This document shows positions 18,236 through 26,737 of a stretch of 64,000 bases of DNA, one piece after another. How positions within the stretch are numbered: the stretch's first letter is position 1; each line of letters opens with the position of its first letter. The notes under the pieces were generated by a model, which saw only the letters and a program-made list of their open reading frames with translations, did not search any database and was not told the DNA's origin. A program made the position numbers and the translations under genes. The stretch is from Ectopseudomonas mendocina (lineage in GTDB: Bacteria; Pseudomonadota; Gammaproteobacteria; Pseudomonadales; Pseudomonadaceae), in the NCBI RefSeq assembly GCF_007049795.1, contig NZ_SCFY01000005.1:124001-188000 (forward strand), written 5' to 3'.

Positions 18236-18738
18236 GATTGCCAGCCTGCCTGCAGCAGGCAGCAATGCTCCACGGCGCGGGCCATGTAGCTGTTCACGCT
18301 GCGCAGGGAAATGCCCAGGCGCGCCGCGATCTGCGCGTAGGTGAGGCCGTCGAGTTGGGACAGGATGAACACCTCGCGCACCTTGCGGCCTAGCCCGGCA
18401 AGCATGCCATCGACCTCCACCAGCGCCTCCAGCAGCAGCGCCTGCTGCTCGGCGCTGGGGTGTTCGGCCTGCGGCTGATTGGCCAGCGCATCGAGATAGG
18501 CTTGCTCCAGCGAGCGCCGCCGCAGAAAGTCGACCATCAACCCCCGCGCCACGGTGGCCAGGTAATCACGTGGCTCGCGAATGCTCGCTGCATTACCGGC
18601 GCGCAGTAGGCGCACGAAGGTGTCCTGCGCCAGGTCGGCGGCATCGCAGCCGTTGCCCAGGCGCCGACGCAGCCAGCCCTGCAGCCAGCTGTGATGATCG
18701 CGGTAGAGGGAGTGCAGCAGCTGAGCGTCGGCGGGCAT
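18232..18738 (-). CDS. ECF sigma factor, FecI-like (system 1)
   Basis: A 168-residue extracytoplasmic-function sigma factor of the iron-starvation group. Region 2 is seen in AADLAQDTFVRLLRAGN and region 4 in LDGLTYAQIAARLGISLRSV. It should direct transcription of the receptor gene downstream when the receptor is occupied. A Fur-box-like palindrome lies 20 bases upstream of the ATG. It is the first gene of sigma-fecR-receptor. Confidence 0.93.
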   Translation of the reverse strand: MPADAQLLHSLYRDHHSWLQGWLRRRLGNGCDAADLAQDTFVRLLRAGNAASIREPRDYLATVARGLMVDFLRRRSLEQAYLDALANQPQAEHPSAEQQALLLEALVEVDGMLAGLGRKVREVFILSQLDGLTYAQIAARLGISLRSVNSYMARAVEHCCLLQAGWQS

Positions 18739-18757
18739 GCGCAGGATTTCTTAACAA

Positions 18758-18780
18758 ATGACAATGAATCGCATTGTCAT
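18758..18780 (-). promoter_or_regulatory. Fur-box-like operator of sigma 1
   Basis: ATGACAATG and CATTGTCAT form a perfect 9-base inverted repeat around AATCG, resembling the AT-rich Fur box, 20 bases upstream of the sigma gene. Placement in front of a FecI-type sigma gene supports iron repression. It lies in the 82-base gap after receptor 2. Confidence 0.75.
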
Positions 18781-18820
18781 TCGTCCCGTGGCGCTTGGCA
18801 ACCTCGCCGCAGCGTCCGGC

Positions 18821-21226
18821 TCAGAACTCCACTTCGTAACCTAGGGTGAAGGTGCGCCCGCGGCCTTGATAGTCGTAAAGGTAGGCCGGACCGTACGCTG
18901 GCGAATAGAACAGCGCGGCGCGCTGACCCCAGACGGTGCTGTAGCGCCTGTCCAGCAGGTTCTGGATACCGGCGCTGAAGGTACCGAAGTCGGTGTCCTG
19001 ACGCGCGCTGAGGTCGAAGGTGGTGTAACCCTCGATGCGATGTCCGGCGTCGTCGCTCAGGTCCATTGCGTGGTTGCCCTGCAGGCGCAGGCTGCGCCGC
19101 TCGTCGCTCCAGCCCACGAATGCGGTGGTCTTGGACAGCGAAGCGTAGCGCGCATCGCGTTTGATCCAGTCGCCGTCGTCGTCCTCCTCTTCGGAGCGCA
19201 CCAGGTGCAGGGTGGTGCCGGCCTGCCAGCCGCTGTCGAAGTCGCGGCTCAGCGCGGCCTCGAAACCGAAGTCGCGGCTCTTCTGTTCGTCGACATTGAT
19301 AGTCAGGGTGGCGCTGTCGGTATTGATCACCTTGTCCGACCAGATGTAGTAGAACGCCGCCTGAGCCTGCCAGTAGGCATCGTTGAAGCGCCAGCCCACC
19401 TCCACCTGGCGGCTCTTGATGCCGGCCAGCGGATTGTCCGCCACCGACAGTCCGGCGCGGCCGTAGTACTTGGCCGGATCGGCCAGCTCGAAACCTTCGC
19501 TGTAGTTGCTCCACAGTTGGTGACCGTTGGCGAAGTCATAGAGCGCGCCGAAGTTGTACAGGCCGACTTCATAGTCGTTGCTGCCGCCGGGTACGCCGCG
19601 AAAATCTCCGACCTCGACATCCATGTGCTGCTGGCGGGCGCCGGCGGACAGGCTCAGGTGCTGGGTCAGTTGCCAGTCCAGCTGGGCGTAGGCCGACAGC
19701 CCGTCGACCACATAGCTGGGGTAGCGCGCAGCGCTGCTCTGGGTGTCCAGTTCCAGGCCGCCGCTGTCCGAAGAGCGCTGTGCATCGAAGACCTTCTGCG
19801 TAGCGTTGAAACGCTCATGATCGAGATCCAGACCATAGGTCAGCTTGATATCGTCCCACTGCTTGCTGAACAGCCCCTTGAGGCCGCTGACCTCGAAGTT
19901 CTGCTGCGAGCCGGCGAAGTAGATGCCGTTGCTACCCCGCGGACTGCCGGCGTTGTAGTAGGGGAAGGGGTGAAAGTTGTTGTCCTCGCGGCGGTAGTAG
20001 CCCTGCAGGTAGAAGTCCTGGCCGAGCAGCTCGCTGTTGCGGTAGCTGGCGTTGATCAGGGTGCGGCGGGTGCGCGGCTTGAGGTCGGTGTCGAGACCGT
20101 TGCGAATCTCGGCATCATCGAGGTCCGAGGGCGCGTTGGCGTTGAGGTTGGGGAAGTAGATGCCGGTGCTGCCGTCGTTGCCGGAGTCGTAGTACTGCGC
20201 CAGCAGGTCGAGTTGCTGAGTGTCGTCGAGGCGCACGGCGAGGTTGCCGAGCACGTCCACGGAGCGGTTGTACTGCAGGTCGGTCTGCGTGTTGTCGAGG
20301 AACACCTGCTCGCCGTCGGCATCGTAGAAGGCTTCGTTCTTCTCCAGGGAGACGCCGAGGCGGCCCTGCACGCGCTCGTTGCCGCCGCTGACCGCCTGCG
20401 CCAGGCGCGTGGACAGGTCATCGCTATTGTTGAAGCCGCTGGTGACGCTGGCGTTGCTTTGAAAGCGCGCCGGGCCGGCTTCGCCTTTACGCGTGACGAT
20501 ATTGATGATGCCGCCGGTGGCGCCGCCGCCGTACAGAGCGCTGGCGCCGGAGAGCACCTCGACGCGCTCGACGTTGAACGGGGCGATGCTGTCGAACTGG
20601 CGCGAGAGGCCGCGCGAACTGTTCTGGCTGACGCCGTCGATCATCACCAGCACGCCGCGCCCGCGCATATTCTGGCCGTAGTTGGTGCGGCCTTCCGGGC
20701 CCAGGTCGAGGCCTGGCACCAGCTTGCCAAGTGCCTCCTTGAGGCTGACGCCGGTGTCGAGCTGCTCGCGCAGCTGCTTCTGCTCGACTACCCAGACGGT
20801 GCCGGGAATGGCGCTGATCTGCGTCGGTGTGCGCGACGCCACCTGGATCTGCATGGCGTCCAGACGTACCCGCTCGCGGTTGCTCTGCGCCTCGCCGCTC
20901 GGCGCGGCGTTGCGCTGCAACAGCACGCTGTGCTCATCGGTGAAGGTCCAGCTCACGCCGCTGCCTTCGAGCAGCCGCTGCAGCGCCTCGCGGGCAGTGA
21001 AGCTACCCTGCAGGCCGGGGTTGGGCAGGCCCTGCAGGTCGCTGGAGTTGAACAGCAGGTGCAGCCCGGCCTGATCGGCGAACTGGGTCATGGCACCATC
21101 CAGGTCGCTGGCGCTGATGTGCAAGTCATAGCGGGTCGGCTCGGCGGCCTGGGCCAACGGCCAGGCAGTGCCGATCAGGGTCGCGAAGGCGAGGGCGCGG
21201 TGCAGGGCGGAAACGGGATGGCGCAT
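18821..21226 (-). CDS. TonB-dependent siderophore receptor with signalling domain (system 2)
   Basis: An 801-residue receptor: signal peptide (to AQAAEP, about 28), STN domain (about 32-105; YDLHISASDLDGAMTQFADQ), plug (about 125-255; GPEGRTNYGQNMRGRGVLVM, YGGGATGGIINIVTRKGEAG) and C-terminal barrel ending FTLGYEVEF. The plug resembles IutA/AleB-type hydroxamate receptors, but the ligand cannot be fixed by eye. It is only distantly like receptor 1, so the two probably take different siderophores. Downstream of sigma 2 and fecR 2, with 255 bases of repeat-containing DNA between. Confidence 0.92.
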   Translation of the reverse strand: MRHPVSALHRALAFATLIGTAWPLAQAAEPTRYDLHISASDLDGAMTQFADQAGLHLLFNSSDLQGLPNPGLQGSFTAREALQRLLEGSGVSWTFTDEHSVLLQRNAAPSGEAQSNRERVRLDAMQIQVASRTPTQISAIPGTVWVVEQKQLREQLDTGVSLKEALGKLVPGLDLGPEGRTNYGQNMRGRGVLVMIDGVSQNSSRGLSRQFDSIAPFNVERVEVLSGASALYGGGATGGIINIVTRKGEAGPARFQSNASVTSGFNNSDDLSTRLAQAVSGGNERVQGRLGVSLEKNEAFYDADGEQVFLDNTQTDLQYNRSVDVLGNLAVRLDDTQQLDLLAQYYDSGNDGSTGIYFPNLNANAPSDLDDAEIRNGLDTDLKPRTRRTLINASYRNSELLGQDFYLQGYYRREDNNFHPFPYYNAGSPRGSNGIYFAGSQQNFEVSGLKGLFSKQWDDIKLTYGLDLDHERFNATQKVFDAQRSSDSGGLELDTQSSAARYPSYVVDGLSAYAQLDWQLTQHLSLSAGARQQHMDVEVGDFRGVPGGSNDYEVGLYNFGALYDFANGHQLWSNYSEGFELADPAKYYGRAGLSVADNPLAGIKSRQVEVGWRFNDAYWQAQAAFYYIWSDKVINTDSATLTINVDEQKSRDFGFEAALSRDFDSGWQAGTTLHLVRSEEEDDDGDWIKRDARYASLSKTTAFVGWSDERRSLRLQGNHAMDLSDDAGHRIEGYTTFDLSARQDTDFGTFSAGIQNLLDRRYSTVWGQRAALFYSPAYGPAYLYDYQGRGRTFTLGYEVEF

Positions 21227-21363
21227 GGCGGGTTATCCGTGTCGTGGGGCAGTTTCGTTTTTGGGAATAAGTCGCGTTCCCTTCTACGACGAAACGCCCG
21301 ACACGATCCTGCAGTGCCGGATGAAAATTATTTTTGCCGAGCCAGCTATGGCTCAGCCTCGGC

Positions 21364-21423
21364 CCCGGATTGCATCCGGGCTACCGACTGGCCAGACAAC
21401 TGTAGGAGCGGCTTCAGCCGCGA
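21364..21423. repeat. Two small palindromes between fecR 2 and receptor 2
   Basis: CCCGGATTGCATCCGGG at 21364 is a hairpin that recurs at 37997. A second repeat at 21402-21423 (starts GTAGGAGCGGC, then GCCGCGA) is a Pseudomonas REP-type sequence. They sit between fecR 2 and its receptor and could attenuate or stabilise the operon mRNA. The receptor may therefore also have its own promoter. Confidence 0.7.
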
Positions 21424-21481
21424 TTCACGCTTCGAAAGGCTCGCCACTGAATAACACCTCCCTCAAGACGGCGGCCGAACC

Positions 21482-22405
21482 TCAGCGCGGCTGCACCAGC
21501 ACCAGCCAGGGCAGGCGGGTGATGCGCAGCGGCTGCAGGCGCTCCAGATTGGCCAGCAGGGCTTCTGGCTGGTCGAGGTCGACCACGCCGCTGATGCGCT
21601 GTTCGCGAAGCGCGGCATCCTCGATGAGGATGCGCCCCGGCAGGTAGCGCTCCAGTTCGGCCAGCACTTCGCCGAGCGGGCGCTGATTGAAGATCAGCTT
21701 GCCGCGCTGCCAGGTACTGGCGTTATCCAGGTCCAGCACCTGCAACGGCCCGGGCGCCTGCTGCTGGCGATAGTCGAGCCGCTGGCCGGCGTCGACGCTC
21801 ACGCCCGGCGCCGCGCCGCTGCGCACCTGCACCACGCCTTCGCTGACCTCCACCTGCACCCGATCGGCGCGCAGGGCCACATCAAACCGCGTGCCCACAG
21901 CGCGGACCTGCCCGTCGGCTGCCTGCACCACGAACGGCCGCTGGGCATCCTTGGCCACCTCGAACAGCGCCTGGCCGCGCTGCAACTCCAGGCCCCGGGC
22001 GTCGGCGGAGTAGCGCACCGACAGCGCGCTGTCGCTGTTGAGCCAAACCCGGCTGCCGTCCTCCAGCTCGATCAGGCGGCGTTCGCCGACTGCGGTGTAA
22101 TAGTCGGCGCTGAGGTTCTCCAGCAGTTGCGGACGACCGAGTAGCGTCAGCAACAGGCCCAGGCAGAGCGCCGCAGCCATCGCCGGCAGGCGCCAGCGGC
22201 GGATGGGGCGGTTGCGCTGACGATGGCGGCGGGCGGTGTCGGTGTGTTCCAGCGCGGCCCACAGCGCCTCGGCGTCGCGGGCGGCGCGCGCATGCGCCAG
22301 GCTCTGTCGACGCCAGCGCTGCCATTCGGCGCGTGCAGCGGCCTGCTCGCCACCGGCATGCAGGCGCAGCAGCAGTTCGCTGGCCTGATCGTCGAGCTCG
22401 CTCAT
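21482..22405 (-). CDS. FecR-family anti-sigma/signal transducer (system 2)
   Basis: A 307-residue FecR protein. The N-terminal DUF4880-type region (ASELLLRLHAGGEQAAARAE) is followed by a transmembrane helix (RLPAMAAALCLGLLLTLLG, about 83-102) and the FecR domain (AVGERRLIELEDGSRVWLNS, then FDVALRADRVQVEVSEGVVQ). The ATG at 22405 overlaps the sigma stop (ATGA). It relays the state of receptor 2 to sigma 2. Confidence 0.92.
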   Translation of the reverse strand: MSELDDQASELLLRLHAGGEQAAARAEWQRWRRQSLAHARAARDAEALWAALEHTDTARRHRQRNRPIRRWRLPAMAAALCLGLLLTLLGRPQLLENLSADYYTAVGERRLIELEDGSRVWLNSDSALSVRYSADARGLELQRGQALFEVAKDAQRPFVVQAADGQVRAVGTRFDVALRADRVQVEVSEGVVQVRSGAAPGVSVDAGQRLDYRQQQAPGPLQVLDLDNASTWQRGKLIFNQRPLGEVLAELERYLPGRILIEDAALREQRISGVVDLDQPEALLANLERLQPLRITRLPWLVLVQPR

Positions 22406-22923
22406 GCGTCGGCCTCCTCTTCGCTGCGCCACTGCCGGCAATGGCGCATGGCCTGGATCAGGTACTTGCCGACCATGCTCTCGGAGACCCCAAGGCGCGT
22501 GGCGATCTGCGCGTAGGTCAGGCCGTCGAGGCGATTGAGCAGCAGGGCTTCGCGGACCTTGGCCGGCAGGCTGGCCAGCGCGGCGTCGAGGCGCGCCAGA
22601 TCTTCTTGGGCGAGCAGACGCGACTCCGGCTCGGCCAGCGGATCGCTGAGCTGCTCGAGAATCTCGCCGTCGTCCTGTTGTTCGGCCAGGCGCTGGTCAC
22701 GCCGCAGGTTGTCGATGGCCAGGTTGCCGGCCACGCGAAAGACATAGGCGCGCGGATCGCGCACCGCATCGCCGTCATCCTGATGGGCCAGACGCAGCCA
22801 GGTGTCCTGGGCGACATCGGCGGCGCGTTGCGAGTCGCCCAGGCGCCTGGCAAGAAAGCGCAACAGATCCTCATAGTGGATCTGGAAGCTCTTGAGCAAG
22901 GGCGAGGAAAAGCGGCGGCGCAT
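22402..22923 (-). CDS. ECF sigma factor, FecI-like (system 2)
   Basis: A 173-residue ECF sigma factor. Region 2: AADVAQDTWLRLAHQ with YVFRVAGNLAIDNLRR; region 4: LDGLTYAQIATRLGVSESMV. The ATG at 22923 (MRRRFSSPLLKSF) is preferred to an upstream start at 23013 because the latter would read through the Fur-like site and beyond the family N-terminus. First gene of the second sigma-fecR-receptor set. Confidence 0.9.
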   Translation of the reverse strand: MRRRFSSPLLKSFQIHYEDLLRFLARRLGDSQRAADVAQDTWLRLAHQDDGDAVRDPRAYVFRVAGNLAIDNLRRDQRLAEQQDDGEILEQLSDPLAEPESRLLAQEDLARLDAALASLPAKVREALLLNRLDGLTYAQIATRLGVSESMVGKYLIQAMRHCRQWRSEEEADA

Positions 22924-22995
22924 GTAAATCGCGAATCTCTCGAGAACCGACCGACTGACGGGCGATGAAAAGGGCCGGCAAGCATACCTGCTAGT

Positions 22996-23014
22996 GCGAA
23001 TACTTATCACCATC
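22996..23014 (-). promoter_or_regulatory. Fur-box-like site upstream of sigma 2
   Basis: Read on the minus strand, GATGGTGATAAGTATTCGC agrees with the 19-base Fur consensus GATAATGATAATCATTATC at 13 positions. It lies about 73 bases upstream of the chosen start and immediately after the trpI stop. Confidence 0.5.
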
Positions 23015-23025
23015 GATTTGCCGAC

Positions 23026-23913
23026 TCAGCCCGCTCTCCGCAAATCGCGCCGCAACCAGTCGGCCAGGCGCTCGCTGCGGCTATCGCCGGGGCGCGACCA
23101 GAGCGCCAGTTGCGCCGCGGTGTCGGTAAAGCCCCAGGGCGCAACCAGACGGCCTGCCGCAAGGTCGTCGGCCACCAGCAGCTGTGGCGCGATGGCCACG
23201 CCGAGGCCGGCAGCGGCCGCTTCGAGCAGGTAGTAGAGGTGCTCGAAGCCTTGCCCATGCCTGAGCGCAGCCGGTGCCAACCCTTGCGCATGCGCCCACT
23301 GAGGCCAGGCTTGCGGGCGCGAAGCGGTGTGCAGCAAGGGCTCGCCGAGCAGCGCCGCAGGTGCCTGCCCGGCAAGCTCGGCATGCCGCGCATAACGAGG
23401 GCTGAGCACCGGCCCGATGCGCTCGGGCGCCAGCGCGTATACCTGCATGTCAGCCGGCCAGGGCGGCTCGGCGAACAGCAGCGTGGCGTCGATACCCGGG
23501 CGGCGTGGGTCCAGCTCGCCCTCGCTGGCCGACAGTTGCAGGTTGAGCTCCGGCAACTCGCGCTGCAGGCGATCCAGGCGCGGGATGAACCAGCGCGCCA
23601 GCAGACTGCCGGGGCAGCCGAGAACGAAGGGCCGCTCTTCCTGCTGACGGCGCAGATCGGCGCACACGCCACGCAAGCGCTCGAAGCTTTCCGAGGTGAC
23701 ATCGCGCAGGCGCAAACCGGCATCGGTGAGTTTTACGCCGCGCCCGTCCTTGTCGAACAAACTGACACCGAGCTGTTCCTCCAGTGCACGAATCTGCCGG
23801 CTGATCGCGCCGTGGGTGACATGCAGCTCATCGCCGGCACGGCTGACGCTCTGCAGGCGAGCGGCGGCCTCGAAAGCGCGCAGGGCATTGAGTGGTGGAA
23901 GGTCTCGGCTCAT
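23026..23913 (-). CDS. trpI: TrpI, LysR-type activator of trpBA
   Basis: A 295-residue LysR regulator whose sequence follows Pseudomonas TrpI closely: [20 protein letters not shown], then [20 protein letters not shown] (helix-turn-helix), [37 protein letters not shown] and [14 protein letters not shown]. TrpI senses indoleglycerol phosphate and activates trpBA from a shared divergent intergenic region in P. aeruginosa and P. putida. Here trpB starts more than 6 kb away, with a nitrogen-compound gene set between. Confidence 0.9.
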   Translation of the reverse strand: MSRDLPPLNALRAFEAAARLQSVSRAGDELHVTHGAISRQIRALEEQLGVSLFDKDGRGVKLTDAGLRLRDVTSESFERLRGVCADLRRQQEERPFVLGCPGSLLARWFIPRLDRLQRELPELNLQLSASEGELDPRRPGIDATLLFAEPPWPADMQVYALAPERIGPVLSPRYARHAELAGQAPAALLGEPLLHTASRPQAWPQWAHAQGLAPAALRHGQGFEHLYYLLEAAAAGLGVAIAPQLLVADDLAAGRLVAPWGFTDTAAQLALWSRPGDSRSERLADWLRRDLRRAG

Positions 23914-23918
23914 ATCGA

Positions 23919-23938
23919 GTGAATTTTCCTGACAAGTC
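23919..23938. promoter_or_regulatory. Candidate TrpI operator beside trpI
   Basis: GTGAATTTTCCTGACAAGTC begins 5 bases upstream of the trpI ATG. It shares 16 of 20 bases, in the same orientation, with 29913-29932 upstream of trpB. The other copy contains GTGA-N7-TCAC, a LysR-type dyad; this copy has it degraded. Overlap with the trpI promoter would suit autoregulation. Identification as a TrpI site is inference. Confidence 0.5.
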
Positions 23939-24004
23939 GGAAAACTCTAATGATTTTTCTGCGGCCTGACCATGGCCGCCTGGCAGCCGATGCATCGGCC
24001 CCGA

Positions 24005-24613
24005 TCAGAAGGTGACCGGCGTATTGACCCAGAGAATGCGGGCCTCGCTATCGCCACCGTTGCGGTAGCCGTGAGGCAGGTTGCTGGGGAAATGGAAGGC
24101 ATCGCCAGCCGTCAGGCTGTAGGTCTGCTCGCCGATGGTCAGCTCGATGCTGCCGGTCAGCACGTAGCCCATTTCCTCGCCTGGGTGTTCGATCAGACCA
24201 TCACTGGCCACGCCGGGCGCAACGATATGTATATTGCCCTGCAGCAGCCCACCCTTCTGCAGATGCGTGATGCGCTCCAGGCCGATATCGCCGTCCTTGT
24301 TGCGTTTGACGAAACGCTTCACCGGCCTGTCGCCGGCACGCAGCACGGGCTCGTCAGATACCCATTCCTCGGACGTGAGCGTCGACACGTTGCTGCCCAG
24401 CGCGCCCGCCAAACGGTGCAGCATGGCCAGCGAAGGCGAGGCCGCATCGTTCTCCAGCTTGGAGATCAGGCTTTCCGAGCAGCCAGCGGCAACCGCCACC
24501 TGCTTGAGCGTCAGCCCGGCGACCTTGCGCGCATGGCGCAGGCGCATGCCCAGGCTGGGCAGGCCATCGGTGTGGTGAGCCTTGCTCGAAGGGGTAGGAC
24601 TGGGTTTGCGCAT
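24005..24613 (-). CDS. XRE-family regulator with C-terminal cupin
   Basis: About 202 residues. An N-terminal helix-turn-helix (MRLRHARKVAGLTLKQVAVA, GCSESLISKLENDAASPSLA) is fused to a C-terminal cupin (IEHPGEEMGYVLTGSIELTI, GDAFHFPSNLPHGYRN) as in PuuR-type regulators that bind a small ligand in the cupin. It follows the DUF1989 gene on the same strand by 150 bases and probably controls the neighbouring import and hydrolysis genes. ATG at 24613 is chosen for the CGAG ribosome binding site; starts at 24619 and 24628 are possible. Confidence 0.88.
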   Translation of the reverse strand: MRKPSPTPSSKAHHTDGLPSLGMRLRHARKVAGLTLKQVAVAAGCSESLISKLENDAASPSLAMLHRLAGALGSNVSTLTSEEWVSDEPVLRAGDRPVKRFVKRNKDGDIGLERITHLQKGGLLQGNIHIVAPGVASDGLIEHPGEEMGYVLTGSIELTIGEQTYSLTAGDAFHFPSNLPHGYRNGGDSEARILWVNTPVTF

Positions 24614-24763
24614 GTACATCTCGATCAATGGATGACAACGGGTACAGCCACGAACGGCACAGTATCGCGCAAGGCGCTCACGGAATTAAGCCGTGCACGG
24701 CCTTGGCGCGACTTTGTACGTTATGCCAGGCCCATGCCAGCGAGGTACAGGCCTGGCAGCAGG

Positions 24764-25477
24764 TCAGCCAGCGCTGACCACGAAGTGCACTTCCACCGGG
24801 TTCAGGTCGTTGATCGGCACGATGTCCTGCGGGCAGGCGGACATCACCACCACGCAGTCCATGGCTGCCTGGATCTCGACGTAGTCACCGGCCTTGGAAA
24901 CCGGTGGCAGCCACTCGATGCTGTAGTCCGCCTTGACCGGGATATTCATCCACAGGTTGAACGGCTGTGGCACTTCACGGGCGCGCAGACCAATGGCCTG
25001 CAGGGCCAGGCGCATGTTGTCGGCGCAGCTGTCGTGATACCCCTCGACACCGAGGTTGGTGTAGCGATGCAGGTCGCAGGCGGCGATCAGGGTGTCGTGC
25101 ACGCCCGGCGAGGTGTCGGTCAGCAAGGTGCCGATGGTGCGGCGACGGTTGCTGAACAGCTCGTCACCTGGCTTGGGAATGACGCGGTCGATGTGCGCAC
25201 GGGCGTGTTCCATGGATAGGAATTCGCTGAGGTCTTCGCTGTTGAACAGCCAGGTGTCGCAGACCTGGGTGCCGTGGGTGTTGATGATCTTGATTACCTC
25301 ACCGGCCTTCAGGCGCACGGCGCGGCCGCAGCGCGCCGGCACGGTGTAGGTCTTGCCCAGCTCCGGCGTGCCGTCGGCAGACAACGGCTCGTTGAGGGTG
25401 GCGTTGATGCCCAGCGCGGCGCCGTTGTCGGGCTGGCAGCAGCTGGGATAGTCGTGGGCGTGGTTGGAATGGCTCAT
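24764..25477 (-). CDS. DUF1989 (urea carboxylase-associated) family protein
   Basis: A 237-residue DUF1989 protein. Conserved parts are THGTQVCDTWLFNSEDLSEF, SPGVHDTLIAACDLHRY and the cysteine of DSCADNMRLAL, likely metal ligands. Family members accompany urea carboxylase/allophanate hydrolase or aminomethyl-transferase-like genes, and some are carboxyguanidine deiminase subunits. No urea carboxylase is in this window. It sits 27 bases after the amidohydrolase gene in the same operon, which points to processing of a ureido or guanidino compound; the reaction is not known. Confidence 0.85.
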   Translation of the reverse strand: MSHSNHAHDYPSCCQPDNGAALGINATLNEPLSADGTPELGKTYTVPARCGRAVRLKAGEVIKIINTHGTQVCDTWLFNSEDLSEFLSMEHARAHIDRVIPKPGDELFSNRRRTIGTLLTDTSPGVHDTLIAACDLHRYTNLGVEGYHDSCADNMRLALQAIGLRAREVPQPFNLWMNIPVKADYSIEWLPPVSKAGDYVEIQAAMDCVVVMSACPQDIVPINDLNPVEVHFVVSAG

Positions 25478-25504
25478 GGTCGCTCCTAGATGGGTAATGG
25501 CAGG

Positions 25505-26737
25505 TCAGGCTTGTTCGGCCAGTTGGACGAGGCTCCAAGCCAGCGCACGGGCGCCGGCTTCGAGCTGGGAAGGTTCGGTGTATTCGTTGGGGTTGTGGCT
25601 GATGCCATCGCGGCTGGGCACGAAAAGCATGCCGGTGGGGCAATGCCCAGCCAGGTACATGGCATCGTGGAAGGCACCGGAGCGCAGGCTCAGGGACGCC
25701 TCACCCGTGGCATCGGCGGCCTGCTGCAGCAGCTCGACGATGCCGGCCTCGAAGGCCACCGGCGGATGGCTGAACAATGGCTGCAGCTCGGCGCCTTCGG
25801 GCAGGCAGTTCGGCAACTCGGCGTCGAAAGCCTCCAGCACGGCCGGGTCGGCATGGCGGAAGTCGATGCTGAAGGTCACGTCGCCCGCCACGGTATTGAT
25901 CGAATTGGGTTTCACCTGCCAGCGGCCGAAGGTCAGTCGCTGTTGGGCACCGGCCAGGCGCTCGGCCAAGGCCTCAATGGCCGGCAGGCAACGCGTGGCC
26001 TCCAGCATGGCGTCACGGCGCATGTCCATCGGCGTGGTACCGGCGTGGGCCGAGGCGCCCTGGCAGCGAATCTGATACCAGCGCACGCCCTGGATACCGG
26101 ACACCACCCCCAGTGGCACCTCGGCTCGCTCCAGCACCGGGCCCTGCTCGATATGCAGCTCGACGAAGGCATGGGCGGCGATCTTCTCGCGCAGCGGCAG
26201 GTCGGCAAAACGCTCGGCATGGGCGTCCAGCGCCTGCGCCAGGCTGATGCCATTGGCATCAAGGCTGCCGCGATAGGCACCCATGCGCTGTGGCTCGACG
26301 AAGGCACTGGAGCCCATGGCCCCCGGGCTGAAACGGCTGCCTTCCTCGTTGGTCCAGACCACCAGCTCGATAGGCCGGCGCGTACGCAGATTCTGGTCAT
26401 GCAGGGCCAGCAGGCATTCCAGCCCGGCCATCACACCGTAGCAGCCGTCATAACGGCCGCCGTTGGGCTGGGTATCGATATGGCTGCCGGTCATCACCGG
26501 CGGTAGGTCTTGCAAGCCGTCGCGGCGAATGAACAGGTTGGCGCAGGCATCCGTCCACACCCGGCAACCGATGCGCCGGGCTTCGCCGATCAGCCAGGCG
26601 CGGGCGTCGAGATCCTCCGCCGAAAGCGCCTGGCGATTCATCCCGCCGCCCTCAAGGCCGCCGAAGTCGGCCAGGGTTGCCAGCAAACCCTGCAGGCGTT
26701 CACCACGCACGGCATTCATCACCCTTACAGCCGTCAT
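25505..26737 (-). CDS. M20-family amidohydrolase (allantoate/N-carbamoyl amino acid type)
   Basis: A 410-residue binuclear-metal amidohydrolase of the AllC/HyuC/ureidoglycolate group. Metal ligands appear in GSHIDTQPNGGRYDGCYGV, WTNEEGSRFSPGAMGS, HIEQGPVLE and SGAFHDAMYLA; the dimerisation domain has the substrate arginine/histidine region GASAHAGTTPMDMRRDAM. It would hydrolyse N-carbamoyl or ureido bonds in the cytoplasm. The start overlaps the ABC ATPase stop by 4 bases, so the imported solute is probably its substrate. Confidence 0.9.
   Translation of the reverse strand: MTAVRVMNAVRGERLQGLLATLADFGGLEGGGMNRQALSAEDLDARAWLIGEARRIGCRVWTDACANLFIRRDGLQDLPPVMTGSHIDTQPNGGRYDGCYGVMAGLECLLALHDQNLRTRRPIELVVWTNEEGSRFSPGAMGSSAFVEPQRMGAYRGSLDANGISLAQALDAHAERFADLPLREKIAAHAFVELHIEQGPVLERAEVPLGVVSGIQGVRWYQIRCQGASAHAGTTPMDMRRDAMLEATRCLPAIEALAERLAGAQQRLTFGRWQVKPNSINTVAGDVTFSIDFRHADPAVLEAFDAELPNCLPEGAELQPLFSHPPVAFEAGIVELLQQAADATGEASLSLRSGAFHDAMYLAGHCPTGMLFVPSRDGISHNPNEYTEPSQLEAGARALAWSLVQLAEQA

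Noticed and set aside
18866..21454. An 862-codon open frame on the plus strand
   Set aside because: It lies fully antisense to the TonB receptor, has the low-complexity Val/Ala/Gln pattern of reverse-strand GC-rich frames, and has no motif or ribosome binding site.
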